Positions 24,119 through 32,977 of a stretch of DNA of 34,902 bases are shown here, one piece after another. The notes under the pieces were generated by a model. The model was not told the DNA's origin. It ran no database searches and saw nothing but the letters and a program-made list of their open reading frames with translations. Both the position numbers and the translations under genes were made by a program. The first letter of the stretch is position 1; each line of letters starts with the position of its first letter. This DNA comes from Comamonadaceae bacterium (GTDB lineage Bacteria > Pseudomonadota > Gammaproteobacteria > Burkholderiales > Burkholderiaceae_C): contig CANFVA010000012.1 in assembly GCA_947450255.1 (NCBI GenBank), positions 1 to 34,902 on the forward strand, in the 5' to 3' direction.

Positions 24119-25759
24119 ATGCCTGCCACCCGCCCCATCCGCAGCACCATGATGCCGGTGCCCCTGTCGCTCAACCATTTACTCGACCGCGCAGGCCAGC
24201 TATTTGCCAGCAACGAAATCGTCTCGCGCCTGCCCGACAAATCACTGCGCCGCCACAGCTATGGCGCTTTTTACGCCCGCACCCGCCAGTTGGGCCAAGC
24301 CCTGTTGGACTTGGGTTTGCAGCCCGGCGACCGGGTGGCCACGCTGAGCTGGAACCACCACGCGCACCTGGAGTGCTATTTCGGCATCCCCGCCGCAGGG
24401 GGCGTGATGCACACCCTGAACTTGCGCTTGGCGCCGGACGAAATCGCCTGGATCGCCAACGACGCCAAGGACCGTTTTCTGGTGGTGGACGATGTGCTGC
24501 TGCCCTTGTTGGCGCAGTTCCAAGGCCAGTGTGCATTTGAAAAAATCATCGTCTTCCCGTTTTCGGGCGCGCCAGTGGCAGCGCCGTATTTGGATTACGA
24601 GGCCCTGTTGGCTAAGGCCGATGGCGCCAAGTTTCAGTACGTGGCGCACCTTGAAGACGACGCGGTGTCCATGTGCTACACCTCGGGCACCACGGGCAAG
24701 CCCAAGGGCGTGGTCTATTCGCATCGGTCCACGGTGCTGCACACCTTGGTGGGCTGCCTGGGCGATTGCTGGGGGCTGCGTGGCGCCGATGTGGTGATGC
24801 CGGTCACGCCCATGTTCCACGCCAACAGCTGGGGCATGCCTTATGGCGCGGTGATGATCGGCTGCAAACTGGTATTTCCCGGCCCGCATTTGCACCCGGA
24901 CGATTTGCTGGACCTGATGCAACTGGAGCCGCCCACGCTATCGCTGGGCGTGCCGACAATCTGGATGAGCCTGATCCAAACCTATGAGGCCTCTTTGGTC
25001 AAAGAGCCCGGTCGCTGGAAATTACCTGCTGGTATGCGCAGCCTGGTCGGCGGAGCCGCAGTGCCCGAGGCCCTGATACGCGCTTTTGACAAGCACGGCA
25101 TCTGGATTCAGCAAGGCTGGGGCATGACCGAGACCTCGCCGCTGGCCACGGTGTCTTACACCAAATCCGAATTCATCCACACAGACGCAGACGAGCGCTA
25201 CCGCCGCGCTGCCATGGCCGGCATTCCTGTCCCACTGGTGGACATCCGTATGCGTGGCGACGACGGGCTGGACGCGCCCTGGGACGGACAGTCGGTAGGC
25301 GAAATACAAGTGCGCGGCCCCTTCATCACCGGTAGCTACCACGAAGTGCCCGTCAGCGAAGAGAAGTTCAGCGCCGACGGATGGCTGCGCACCGGTGACG
25401 TAGCGTCTATGGATGCGCACGGTTTTGTGCGCATTACCGACCGCACCAAAGACCTGATCAAATCCGGCGGCGAGTGGATTAGTTCGGTTGATCTGGAGAA
25501 CGCGCTGATGGGCCACGCCGATGTGGCCGAGGCGGCCGTTATCGCCGTCCCAGACGCCAAGTGGAGCGAGCGACCGCTGGCGTGCGTGGTGGCCAAGCCA
25601 GGCAAGACGCTGGACTATGCCGCGCTCAACGCGCATTTACTAGCTAACGGTTTTGCCAAATGGCAACTGCCCGAACGCTACGAAAGCATTGGCGCAGTGC
25701 CGCGTACTTCTACCGGCAAGTTTTACAAGCTGAAGTTGCGGGAGATGTTTCCGGCTTGA
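24119..25759 (+). CDS. Medium/long-chain fatty acyl-CoA synthetase (AMP-forming, AlkK-like)
   Basis: A 546-residue ANL-superfamily ligase that activates a fatty acid through an acyl-adenylate and transfers it to CoA. The ATP-binding P-loop YTSGTTGKPKG, the GWGMTETSP motif, the hinge DGWLRTGDVA with DRTKDLIKSGGEWIS, and the catalytic Lys in TSTGKFYK are all intact. PMFHANSWGMPY and the short length resemble AlkK-type medium-chain enzymes. The protein is complete and the gene appears monocistronic. GGAAAG lies at good spacing before the first ATG; an in-frame ATG at 24149 is an alternative start. Confidence 0.93.
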   Translation: MPATRPIRSTMMPVPLSLNHLLDRAGQLFASNEIVSRLPDKSLRRHSYGAFYARTRQLGQALLDLGLQPGDRVATLSWNHHAHLECYFGIPAAGGVMHTLNLRLAPDEIAWIANDAKDRFLVVDDVLLPLLAQFQGQCAFEKIIVFPFSGAPVAAPYLDYEALLAKADGAKFQYVAHLEDDAVSMCYTSGTTGKPKGVVYSHRSTVLHTLVGCLGDCWGLRGADVVMPVTPMFHANSWGMPYGAVMIGCKLVFPGPHLHPDDLLDLMQLEPPTLSLGVPTIWMSLIQTYEASLVKEPGRWKLPAGMRSLVGGAAVPEALIRAFDKHGIWIQQGWGMTETSPLATVSYTKSEFIHTDADERYRRAAMAGIPVPLVDIRMRGDDGLDAPWDGQSVGEIQVRGPFITGSYHEVPVSEEKFSADGWLRTGDVASMDAHGFVRITDRTKDLIKSGGEWISSVDLENALMGHADVAEAAVIAVPDAKWSERPLACVVAKPGKTLDYAALNAHLLANGFAKWQLPERYESIGAVPRTSTGKFYKLKLREMFPA

Positions 25760-25770
25760 ATGCGCAATGG

Positions 25771-25913
25771 CTTAGGGAAGGTCTGCATAAGTCCGTCATC
25801 GCGAGGAGCGCAGCGACGCGGCGATCCATAAATGCTTGATTGGCAAACAAAAATGGATTGCTTCGCTACGCTCGCAATGACGGATTTGGATTTATGCAGA
25901 GGTTCCTTAGGCG
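25771..25913 (+). repeat. 143-bp palindromic MITE-like element, copy 1
   Basis: This non-coding 143-bp unit is an imperfect inverted repeat. The ends CTTAGGGAAGGTCTGCATAA and (on the other strand) CCTAAGGAACCTCTGCATAA form terminal inverted repeats. Inside are facing GTCATCGCGAG / GTCATTGCGAGCG arms with GATCCAT / AATCCAT near the centre. Its reverse complement matches copy 2 (28843-28985) at about 131 of 143 positions by hand alignment. Similar GTCATTGCGAGCG...GCAATCC sequences are widespread dispersed repeats in proteobacteria. ORFs with VIAS-AKQS in the track are translations of this repeat. Confidence 0.88.
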
Positions 25914-25958
25914 GAAAAACCGCTGAATCAAAGTGCCAATGCACGGCACCGAAATCAG

Positions 25959-28694
25959 TTATTTAACTGGCCCAGCGGTCACTACCACCATATTTGACGT
26001 ATCCACGAGTTTTTTAGCAGCAGCATCGATCTCTTCGATCGTCAGGTCTTGCATGATGCCGATCTTCTCTTCGTACCAAGCAGCGCTGCGTTCCCGGCCC
26101 AGCAGCGCTGCGGATTCAGCGCGCAACAGTTCATCGACCATGTAGCTATCACTACTTAAGCCCTGCTCTATGGACTCCGCTAAAGTGCGCTTGGCGAAGA
26201 ACAGTTCTAAAGAACTCAAACCCTGGCTGGAAATTTTTTTCAAGGCATCGCGCGTCGCTTTATCAAAGGCCGCGAGATTTTTGGGAGCAAAACTCCCGTA
26301 GACATAAAAACTTAGGAAGGCGTCAGATTCGTTGGGCTCCAACTGTGCGCCAACGGCGTAAGAAAGGCCCTTCTCCTCCCGCACTTCTTTAAAGAACCGT
26401 GACGCGGCACCGCCCCCAATGATGCCGCTAGCGATTTGCATAGCCAAACCCTCGCGGGACCACGGATCAACAGGTATCCTTTTTGCCATAAGTCGCACAC
26501 TGTTAGGCTTATCGGGCGTGTTAATTTCAACAGCATTAGCGCCATATGCATACCAAGGATTGGGTATGCGCGCATAGCTCTCAGCGCCGCCGGGAGTCTG
26601 CCAGTCACCGAAGCTGCGTAAGATGTCACGTTGTACTACTGCAACATCCAGGGCACCAACGGCAGCGAATTCCCCCACACTGGCACCCGCAAATTGGCGC
26701 CAAAATCGCTTGACATCTTCTACCTGCAAGGTTCGAAATTGGGCAAGCAATTCTTCGCCGGATCGGACGTAACGTGGGTCGTCGAACGCATACGGTGTTG
26801 CCAATAATTTATTGACAGCAGTGTGTACCAAGGCGCCTTGGTTACTTTGTTGCTCTAATAAGCTTCCAACAATCTCTTGCCGCCATTTCGAAAAACTTGA
26901 TTCGTCGAAAGAAGGATTGCGCAACACGTCATGCAACAATTTGGAAAATGCGGGCCAGTTAGCACGTGTGGTTTGAAAATTGACATTCAAGCCACCATAG
27001 TCGGAAAAGACCTGCATCTTACTTTTCAGCTGCGCAAGTTGTGATTGAATTTGCAATTCACTGCGCGTCAAACTGCCTTTGAGCAATAGACTTCCCACAT
27101 GCACTGCGACCCCCTGGCCTCGCAAACTATTTTCATTACCCCAGCGTAGTTGTAATCGCCCTACGAGTTGATCGTTAATCGCCGGGCGGGGCAGCAAAAT
27201 CAGGTGAAGCTGACCATTGATTTTGCTTCGAATAGTGCGCTTTTCAATCTCAGCAACCGTGGGCTCAAAGCGCGCAAGCGCAGGTAACTTGTCTGCGCTG
27301 GCATCCGCCTGAGATTGCGCTACATACTCACCCAAATCTTGCGCTTGCGGCAAGGGCGCGCGCACCGGATCATCTTCTGGAATGAACGTCACGCGCACCC
27401 GGTTAGCGTCTACCAAATAGGCTTTGGCAACACGCTGGGTATCGGCCACACTGACGGCCCGTAGCTTATCCCTGTAAAAAAATCCTAGACGCCAATCACC
27501 ACCGGCTGCGGCACCCGCAAGGCTAGACCCGAACGCATCTGCACTACTTGTCGCTTGCGCTTGAAAATTTTCAAGTGCACGGCGCGCGTCCTCTAACTCC
27601 TGCGGGGTTACACCATTTTGCGCGATGGCAGCTATGTGACGCAGTACCAGAGCCTGTACTTGCTCGCGTGCCTCGGCATCTAGCAATTGCATACCGATAG
27701 CAAATGCACCCTCCTGACGCATGGATCGATGCATTGCCCAGGGCGAACTACCCAAACCCTGGCTTTCAAAATCAACGCGAAAACGCCCACCACCCGCACT
27801 CACTAGCGAATGGGCCACGATGTCCAGCACGGCATCATCCGGATGCGCATGGGGCACGCCGCGCCAACTCATACGCATGATGGGGGCACTACCGACACGG
27901 CGAATAATGGCTTCGCGTACACCTTGTTGCACCGGTTCACGGGTATAAACCGTAGGCAGCGGGACGCTGGGGTTTGTCAGTGGCCCAAATACGGATTGAA
28001 TATGGGCGAGTACTGCTGCAGCGTCGAACCGCCCGGCCACCACCAGCACCATATTGTCCGGGCGGTACCAGGTTTTGTTAAAAGCCTGCAGTCTTTCAAT
28101 ATTGATATTTTCTATATTGGATTGGATGCCAATTACCGGCCTGCCATAGCCATGGTTAGGAAATGCCAAAGCCATACCGGCGTCATACACCGCCCGATCC
28201 GGGTACGTGGCAGATAGTTCAAATTCATTGCGAACCACGCTCATTTCACGGTCCAAATCTTGTTTTGCGATAAAACTATTGACCATGGCATCAGCCAGCC
28301 AGCCAAGGTACCAGCGAAGGTTCTCCGCATCCGGATTCATGCTGGCGAAGTACTGTGTGCTATCTAAGTCGGTAGTACCGTTGTAATAAAAACCGCGGTT
28401 AGAAAATTCTTTCGCCGGGTCGCGCGTAGTGGGCGTGCCCTTAAAAACCATGTGCTCCAGCAAGTGCGCCATTCCGCCTTCACCAAAGCCTTCGACCGCG
28501 CTGCCTGCTTTGACTACCAAGTGCGTGTAGCTTCGGGTGTGCAAGTCATTGGGCGCTAGCAGGACTTGTAGTCCATTGGTCAGGCGGTACTCGGTGACGC
28601 CCTCCATGCTGCGAATAAGGGTTTGGGCACCAGACGTGACTGGCGCAAGCAAACCAAGAAATAGCAGGTAAATAAAGCAGTAAATCGATCTCAT
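25959..28694 (-). CDS. M16 family zinc metallopeptidase (pitrilysin/PqqL-like), secreted
   Basis: A 911-residue protein with signal peptide MRSIYCFIYLLFLGLLAPVTSGAQ. The inverted zinc motif HLLEH lies at residues 77-81 (GMAHLLEHMVFKGT), with the downstream Glu ligand in VVRNEFEL. Two M16 halves are seen. The first is active (to about 430). The second is the usual non-catalytic partner, carrying the R/Y substrate loop (GGGAASRFFKEVREEKGLSYAVG). It probably degrades peptides in the periplasm. ATG 28694 begins the signal peptide; the ORF-track start at 28823 adds 43 unlikely residues. GC is visibly lower (often 45-52%) than neighbours, and the gene is bracketed by inverted copies of a 143-bp repeat, suggesting acquisition. 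Confidence 0.92.
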   Translation of the reverse strand: MRSIYCFIYLLFLGLLAPVTSGAQTLIRSMEGVTEYRLTNGLQVLLAPNDLHTRSYTHLVVKAGSAVEGFGEGGMAHLLEHMVFKGTPTTRDPAKEFSNRGFYYNGTTDLDSTQYFASMNPDAENLRWYLGWLADAMVNSFIAKQDLDREMSVVRNEFELSATYPDRAVYDAGMALAFPNHGYGRPVIGIQSNIENINIERLQAFNKTWYRPDNMVLVVAGRFDAAAVLAHIQSVFGPLTNPSVPLPTVYTREPVQQGVREAIIRRVGSAPIMRMSWRGVPHAHPDDAVLDIVAHSLVSAGGGRFRVDFESQGLGSSPWAMHRSMRQEGAFAIGMQLLDAEAREQVQALVLRHIAAIAQNGVTPQELEDARRALENFQAQATSSADAFGSSLAGAAAGGDWRLGFFYRDKLRAVSVADTQRVAKAYLVDANRVRVTFIPEDDPVRAPLPQAQDLGEYVAQSQADASADKLPALARFEPTVAEIEKRTIRSKINGQLHLILLPRPAINDQLVGRLQLRWGNENSLRGQGVAVHVGSLLLKGSLTRSELQIQSQLAQLKSKMQVFSDYGGLNVNFQTTRANWPAFSKLLHDVLRNPSFDESSFSKWRQEIVGSLLEQQSNQGALVHTAVNKLLATPYAFDDPRYVRSGEELLAQFRTLQVEDVKRFWRQFAGASVGEFAAVGALDVAVVQRDILRSFGDWQTPGGAESYARIPNPWYAYGANAVEINTPDKPNSVRLMAKRIPVDPWSREGLAMQIASGIIGGGAASRFFKEVREEKGLSYAVGAQLEPNESDAFLSFYVYGSFAPKNLAAFDKATRDALKKISSQGLSSLELFFAKRTLAESIEQGLSSDSYMVDELLRAESAALLGRERSAAWYEEKIGIMQDLTIEEIDAAAKKLVDTSNMVVVTAGPVK

Positions 28695-28842
28695 GGCACC
28701 ACCGTCCCTTCCAATATGATTATTTATATGATAACTAAATTGGAAATTACACGGGCAATGAGGTGCCGTGGGATGCGCCTTAACCCGACCAGGACGGCGA
28801 AAAAGCGAGGCAGAAGGCGACATAGCGCTGTCCGATCAGGGT
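28695..28842 (-). promoter_or_regulatory. Upstream region of the M16 peptidase gene
   Basis: An AT-rich stretch reading (minus strand) TTATCATATAAATAATCAT lies 20-50 nt before the start codon and contains plausible -10 sequences (TATCAT, TATAAA). A TTGCCC further upstream could serve as a weak -35. An ATATGAT direct repeat lies in the same stretch. No repressor site is recognised. The rest up to the 143-bp repeat appears featureless. Confidence 0.35.
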
Positions 28843-28985
28843 CGCCTAAGGAAGCGCTGCGTAAGTCCAAACCCGTCATTGCGAGCGCAGCGAAGCAATC
28901 CATTTTGGCTTGCCTATTAAGCACTTATGGATCGCCGCGTCGCTGCGCTCCTCGCGATGACGGACTCATGCAGACCTTCCCTAAG
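28843..28985 (-). repeat. 143-bp palindromic MITE-like element, copy 2 (inverted)
   Basis: Same length as copy 1 and in opposite orientation, with about 12 mismatches, mostly in the loop and outer arms. It lies 38 bp past the 3' end of the Anbu gene and 149 bp upstream of the M16 start. The two copies bracket the M16 gene as a 2.9-kb inverted pair. No transposase is encoded, so mobility would need a transposase in trans. Confidence 0.88.
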
Positions 28986-28999
28986 TCTCCGATAGAGGT

Positions 29000-29021
29000 C
29001 TGCTTATTGGCAAGCAAGCAG
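29000..29021 (-). terminator. Hairpin downstream of the Anbu gene
   Basis: CTGCTT-N10-AAGCAG lies 2-24 bp past the Anbu stop codon. It could end the ATP-grasp operon. No U-run follows on the minus strand, so confidence is low. Confidence 0.3.
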
Positions 29022-29023
29022 GG

Positions 29024-29755
29024 CTATTTGAGCCACTGCGGATCGGGCAATTGTCCGAACACCTGGCGCAGACCCTGGCTCCAACTGCTGCGCAAGTCTC
29101 TGAAGTACGTATCTTCGGCGTCTATGCGGTGCCTTTTGGTCACCCGCAAGTCATTGGTTTTGACCATGGCCACATCAATCGGCAGACCCACCGACAAATT
29201 ACTTTTGATGGTCGAGTCGAACGAAACCAAGGCGCATTTGATGGCCTGCGACAGGCTGATGCCGGGCTGAATGACACGGTCCAAAATCGGTTTGCCGTAT
29301 TTGCTCTCGCCGATCTGGAAAAACGGTGTGTCGGCTGTGGACTCGATGAAATTGCCTTGCGGATACACCATGAACAAACGCGGCGCTTCGCCTTTGACCT
29401 GGCCGCCGACCAAAAACGTGGCGGTGAAATCCACATCGCTTTGTTCAGGCGCTTCGTTCCTAGTGGTGTGTATGGTTTTGCGCAATTCGCGGCCCACCAG
29501 TTCGGCCACGGTAAACATGGAGGCATGGGCCGTCAGTGGCTTGTCTTCATCCAAAGCGCGTTGCTTGACGCGGCTGATCACTTGCTGCGTGGTCGCCAGG
29601 TTGCCGCTGTTAAGCATGACGACGACACCTTGGCCCGGTGTTTCAATAACCGTCATCTTGCAAAACGTGGACACATGGTCCACGCCCGCGTTGGTGCGCG
29701 AGTCCGAGGCGAACACCAGTCCTTCGTCGAGCACCATGCCAACACAGTAAGTCAT
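29024..29755 (-). CDS. Anbu (bacterial proteasome-like) peptidase
   Basis: A 243-residue Ntn-hydrolase of the Anbu/HslV-related family. The N-terminus M-TYCVGMVLDEGLVFASDSRTNAG fits removal of Met to expose the nucleophilic Thr1. Asp17 (in SDSR) and Lys32 (in FCKMT) match the proteasome active-site set. The GESKYGKPILDRV and PIDVAMVKTNDL segments are typical. Known Anbu proteins assemble into open helical or ring-like particles; their substrates are not established. It is the last gene of the ATP-grasp / alpha-E / transglutaminase operon, 10 bp behind the transglutaminase. It presumably processes or turns over that pathway's product. Confidence 0.93.
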   Translation of the reverse strand: MTYCVGMVLDEGLVFASDSRTNAGVDHVSTFCKMTVIETPGQGVVVMLNSGNLATTQQVISRVKQRALDEDKPLTAHASMFTVAELVGRELRKTIHTTRNEAPEQSDVDFTATFLVGGQVKGEAPRLFMVYPQGNFIESTADTPFFQIGESKYGKPILDRVIQPGISLSQAIKCALVSFDSTIKSNLSVGLPIDVAMVKTNDLRVTKRHRIDAEDTYFRDLRSSWSQGLRQVFGQLPDPQWLK

Positions 29756-29765
29756 GCCTAAAGCC

Positions 29766-30569
29766 TTATTGCTGATCGTAAGTGCTTGATTCTACTTTTG
29801 CGTAGCTGTGCATGGTTTCATTGCCGCCACCTATGCGCATGCCGCGCACCGGGCTGGCGTCTTCGTAGTCCAGGCCGTGCGCCAGCCGTATGTGGCCTCG
29901 GTCTGCGTCACTCGAATTGCTGACGTCATAGCCTATCCAGCGCCCACCCACCCAGGCCTCGGCCCAGGCGTGGCTGGCCACTTGCTCGTTGTGCGCGGAA
30001 TGCAAATAGCCGCTGACGTAGCGCGCCGGTACACCCAGAAAGCGCGCGCACGCCACAAACACATGGGTGTGGTCCTGGCACACACCTTTGCCTTTGGCGA
30101 AGGACTGGGCCGCCGAATCGCCGACGTGGGTGATGCCGGTTTCATAGGGCATGCGCTCCAGCAAAGCCAGCATGACATCGTGCAAAGCCATGTAAGGGCG
30201 CGATTTGACCGTGGCGCGAAAAGGTTCGATAAAACTTTGCATGGCCGCGTCCACGCTGGTCAAGGTGGTAGCGCGTAAATACACCGCATGCGGTACCGTG
30301 CCCTCGGGCTCGCCCTGGTCTGAATCGGTCAAGTCCACGCTGCCGCGCGCGCGCAACACGATGTCCTGGCTGGCGTTTTCCAGCACCAGACAATGGCACA
30401 AATTGCCATATGCATCTGTCCAAGGAGTGGCTTTGCCGGGCAAGTCCAGTTGCCAGTGCAACACGTTTTGCCTTTGGGTTTTGGCCGGGGTCATGCGCAG
30501 CATTTGTATGCTGCGGCGCACCGGCTGTTCGTAGCGGTAACTGGTTTCGTGGAACACCTGTAGCTTCAT
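29766..30569 (-). CDS. Transglutaminase-like cysteine protease family protein
   Basis: A 267-residue protein. The N-terminal beta domain LQVFHETSYRYEQPVRRSIQMLRMTP is typical of bacterial transglutaminase-like proteins. The papain-like core follows: Cys in GKGVCQDHTHVF, His in SHAWAEAWVGG, and Asp in IGYDVSNS. It could hydrolyse or form amide bonds. ATG 30569 has GGAG at 8 nt and overlaps the alpha-E stop (ATGA). The longer ORF in the track (to 31097) is a shadow of alpha-E. It is the third gene of the operon. Confidence 0.92.
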   Translation of the reverse strand: MKLQVFHETSYRYEQPVRRSIQMLRMTPAKTQRQNVLHWQLDLPGKATPWTDAYGNLCHCLVLENASQDIVLRARGSVDLTDSDQGEPEGTVPHAVYLRATTLTSVDAAMQSFIEPFRATVKSRPYMALHDVMLALLERMPYETGITHVGDSAAQSFAKGKGVCQDHTHVFVACARFLGVPARYVSGYLHSAHNEQVASHAWAEAWVGGRWIGYDVSNSSDADRGHIRLAHGLDYEDASPVRGMRIGGGNETMHSYAKVESSTYDQQ

Positions 30570-31516
30570 GCGATGGACTCCAGGTAATCGGTTTGCACGG
30601 CTTCGGCCAGTGCGATGTTTTCTTTGACAAACAGCTCCAGGTAATTTTCCAGACCGCTGTCGTAGACCTCGCTCAAGCTGCCGAATTTCAAATTGGTCAA
30701 CAAGTTGGCGCAACGCTTGCGCGCCTCTCGCCCGGTTTGCTGCGGCAACTGGTTCAGTATGTATGCGGTTTCGTCCAGACAAAAATGCAGCGAACGCGGC
30801 ACCCGCGGGTTGAAGATCAGCAGCTCGGACACGCGGTCTGCGTCTATGGCGTCGCGGTAGGTGTCGCGGTAAGCCTCTAGCGCACTGACCGAGCGCAGCA
30901 CCGCACCCAGGCGGTAATAGTCGTCCACCAAATCGTTGGTCTCGCCTTGTTCCACCTGTGTTTTGACGCTCAGTATGCGCGCCGTGTTGTCGGCGCGTTC
31001 CAGGTAAGTGCCCAAGCGGATGAAGTGGTAAGGCTGGTCGCGCTGAATCGTGGCAAAGGTCACGCCCCGGAACAAATGCGAGCGTTGCTTGATCCATTCA
31101 AACAGCGAGGAGTCCACCGGGTGGTCCGGGCCTTTGATTTTCTTTTTGCGCGCCAACAACTCCAGCCAGGTGTCGTTGATGCATTCCCACATCTCCACCG
31201 TCATGGCACCGCGCACCGAGCGTGCGTTTTCGCGGCAGGACTGTATGCAATTGAAAATGGACGACGGATGGTCCGGGTCCCAGGCCAAAAACTGGGCCAC
31301 CTGGTCGGAGCGCATGGGCCGGCCTGTGGCTTGGAAGGCAGACAAGGTGTCGGTGATGACCAGCGGTTCGCTGACCGTGTCCGGCGCGGCGCGGCTGTTG
31401 TCAGAGCTGGAAAGCAGGGCGAAGGACTGGCCGACTTCCAAAATACGCGCCATGTTTTCGGCGCGCTCCAGATAGCGCGACAGCCAATACAGTTGTGCAG
31501 CAACACGTGACAGCAT
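30566..31516 (-). CDS. Alpha-E domain-containing protein
   Basis: A 316-residue, almost wholly helical protein of the alpha-E family. The start MLSRVAAQLYWLSRYLERAENMARIL is diagnostic, and a second related helix pattern recurs (FIRLGTYLERADNTARIL), suggesting an internal duplication. The family is known almost only from operons with circularly permuted ATP-grasp and transglutaminase genes; its biochemical role is not known. The ATG at 31516 overlaps the upstream stop by one base (TGATG) and its own stop overlaps the next ATG, so three genes are tightly coupled. The ORF-track start at 31714 is rejected for this reason. Confidence 0.92.
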   Translation of the reverse strand: MLSRVAAQLYWLSRYLERAENMARILEVGQSFALLSSSDNSRAAPDTVSEPLVITDTLSAFQATGRPMRSDQVAQFLAWDPDHPSSIFNCIQSCRENARSVRGAMTVEMWECINDTWLELLARKKKIKGPDHPVDSSLFEWIKQRSHLFRGVTFATIQRDQPYHFIRLGTYLERADNTARILSVKTQVEQGETNDLVDDYYRLGAVLRSVSALEAYRDTYRDAIDADRVSELLIFNPRVPRSLHFCLDETAYILNQLPQQTGREARKRCANLLTNLKFGSLSEVYDSGLENYLELFVKENIALAEAVQTDYLESIA

Positions 31517-32937
31517 CAGAGCGCCTCCTCGTCTTCCAGCACCCAGGTGTCTTTGGTGCCGCCGCCTTGGGATGAATTGACCACCAGCGAGCCTTCGCGC
31601 AACGCCACACGCGTGAGACCGCCGGGCACGATGCGCGTGTCCTTGCCCATCAGCACAAAGGGACGCAAATCGATGTGGCGCGGCGCAATGCCTTGGTCGA
31701 CAAATATCGGACATGCCGACAAACTCAGCGTGGGCTGGGCGATGTAGTTATCCGGCTGCGCTTTCAAGCGCTTGGCAAAACTCTCTATTTCCGCTTTGCT
31801 GGCGGTGGGGCCGACCAGCATGCCGTAGCCGCCGGCGCCATGGACTTCTTTGACCACCAGTTGGGACAAATTGGCCAGCACATGCGACAACTCATCGGGC
31901 TTGCGGCATTGCCAGGTTTGCACATTGTTGAGTAGCGGCGTTTCGTCCAAGTAAAAGCGAATCATGTCAGGTACATAAGGGTAAATCGATTTGTCGTCGG
32001 CCACGCCTGTGCCCAACGCGTTGGCGATCACCACATTGCCCTGGCGGTACACCGACGCCAGACCCGGCACGCCAATCAGTGAATCCGGCGCAAAACTCAA
32101 AGGGTCCATATAGACATCATCGACGCGGCGGTAAATCACATCGACTTGCTGCGGGCCTTCGGTGGTTTGCATGTACACATGGCCGCCGCGCACAAACAAG
32201 TCCGAGCCTTCGACAAGTTCTATGCCCATTTGCTTGGCCAAAAACGCATGCTCAAAATACGCGCTGTTGAAACGCCCCGGCGTGTGCAACACCACCGTGG
32301 GCTGGTCCACCCAACTGGCCGAGCGCAAGGTTTGCAGCAGCAGGGCGGGATAGTGCTCGACCGGCCGCACCGCGTAGCGACGGAACAAATCGGGGAACAA
32401 ACGCATCATCAACAAGCGGTTGCTCAGCATGTAAGACACGCCGGAGGGCACCCGCAAGTTGTCTTCCAGCACATAAAAATCGCCGTCCGAATGCCGCACG
32501 ATGTCTACACCGGCGATATGGGCGTAAATTTGATGCGGTAAATCCAAACCGAGCATGACGGGCATGAACTGGGCGTTGGCAAGAATTTGTTCGGCGGGGA
32601 TCAAGCCTGCTTTTAAGATGCGTTGCTCGTGGTACACATCGTGCAAAAACATATTGATGGCTTTGACGCGTTGCACCAGGCCTTTTTCCAAGTGCGCCCA
32701 TTCTTTGCCGTGGATGATGCGCGGAATCAAATCTGAGGGAATCAGCCGCTCGGTGCCGCCTTCGTCGCCATTGAGCGAAAACGTGATGCCGGTGCGCCGG
32801 AAAATCAGGTCTGCCTCGGTTTGCTTGACTTGAATGGTGTCCGCCGACACGCCTTTGAGCCAGGTGTCAAAGGCTGCGTAATGCGGGCGGGCGATGCCCT
32901 GCGCGTCGCTCATCTCATTAAATATCGGGCTGCTCAT
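31516..32937 (-). CDS. Circularly permuted ATP-grasp family protein (type 2)
   Basis: A 473-residue protein. The opening (FNEMSDAQGIARPHYAAFDTWL) and the segments DLIFRRTGITFSLNGDEGGTERLIPSDLIPRII, DNLRVPSGVSYMLSNR and RRVDDVYMDPL are landmarks of the circularly permuted ATP-grasp family. LVVKEVHGAGGYGMLVGP is the displaced nucleotide-binding loop near the C-terminus. ATP-grasp enzymes join carboxylates to amines through acyl-phosphates, and this branch is predicted to make peptides or modify a protein. ATG 32937 has GGAG at 5 nt; the 24-residue upstream extension in the track is rejected. It is the first gene of the operon, under a candidate sigma-54 promoter. Confidence 0.93.
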   Translation of the reverse strand: MSSPIFNEMSDAQGIARPHYAAFDTWLKGVSADTIQVKQTEADLIFRRTGITFSLNGDEGGTERLIPSDLIPRIIHGKEWAHLEKGLVQRVKAINMFLHDVYHEQRILKAGLIPAEQILANAQFMPVMLGLDLPHQIYAHIAGVDIVRHSDGDFYVLEDNLRVPSGVSYMLSNRLLMMRLFPDLFRRYAVRPVEHYPALLLQTLRSASWVDQPTVVLHTPGRFNSAYFEHAFLAKQMGIELVEGSDLFVRGGHVYMQTTEGPQQVDVIYRRVDDVYMDPLSFAPDSLIGVPGLASVYRQGNVVIANALGTGVADDKSIYPYVPDMIRFYLDETPLLNNVQTWQCRKPDELSHVLANLSQLVVKEVHGAGGYGMLVGPTASKAEIESFAKRLKAQPDNYIAQPTLSLSACPIFVDQGIAPRHIDLRPFVLMGKDTRIVPGGLTRVALREGSLVVNSSQGGGTKDTWVLEDEEAL

Positions 32938-32977
32938 CGGGACTCCGCGTTTTCCAACTAAGGGGCAACAATGCCTA

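Noticed and set aside
28716-29270. 184-residue ORF containing KSKPVIASAAKQS
   Set aside because: It is a translation of the 143-bp repeat plus antisense of the Anbu gene; the same peptide appears from copy 1 (25723..25944).
29051-29761. 236-residue plus-strand ORF opposite Anbu
   Set aside because: It is an antisense shadow of a gene with intact Thr/Asp/Lys active-site residues.
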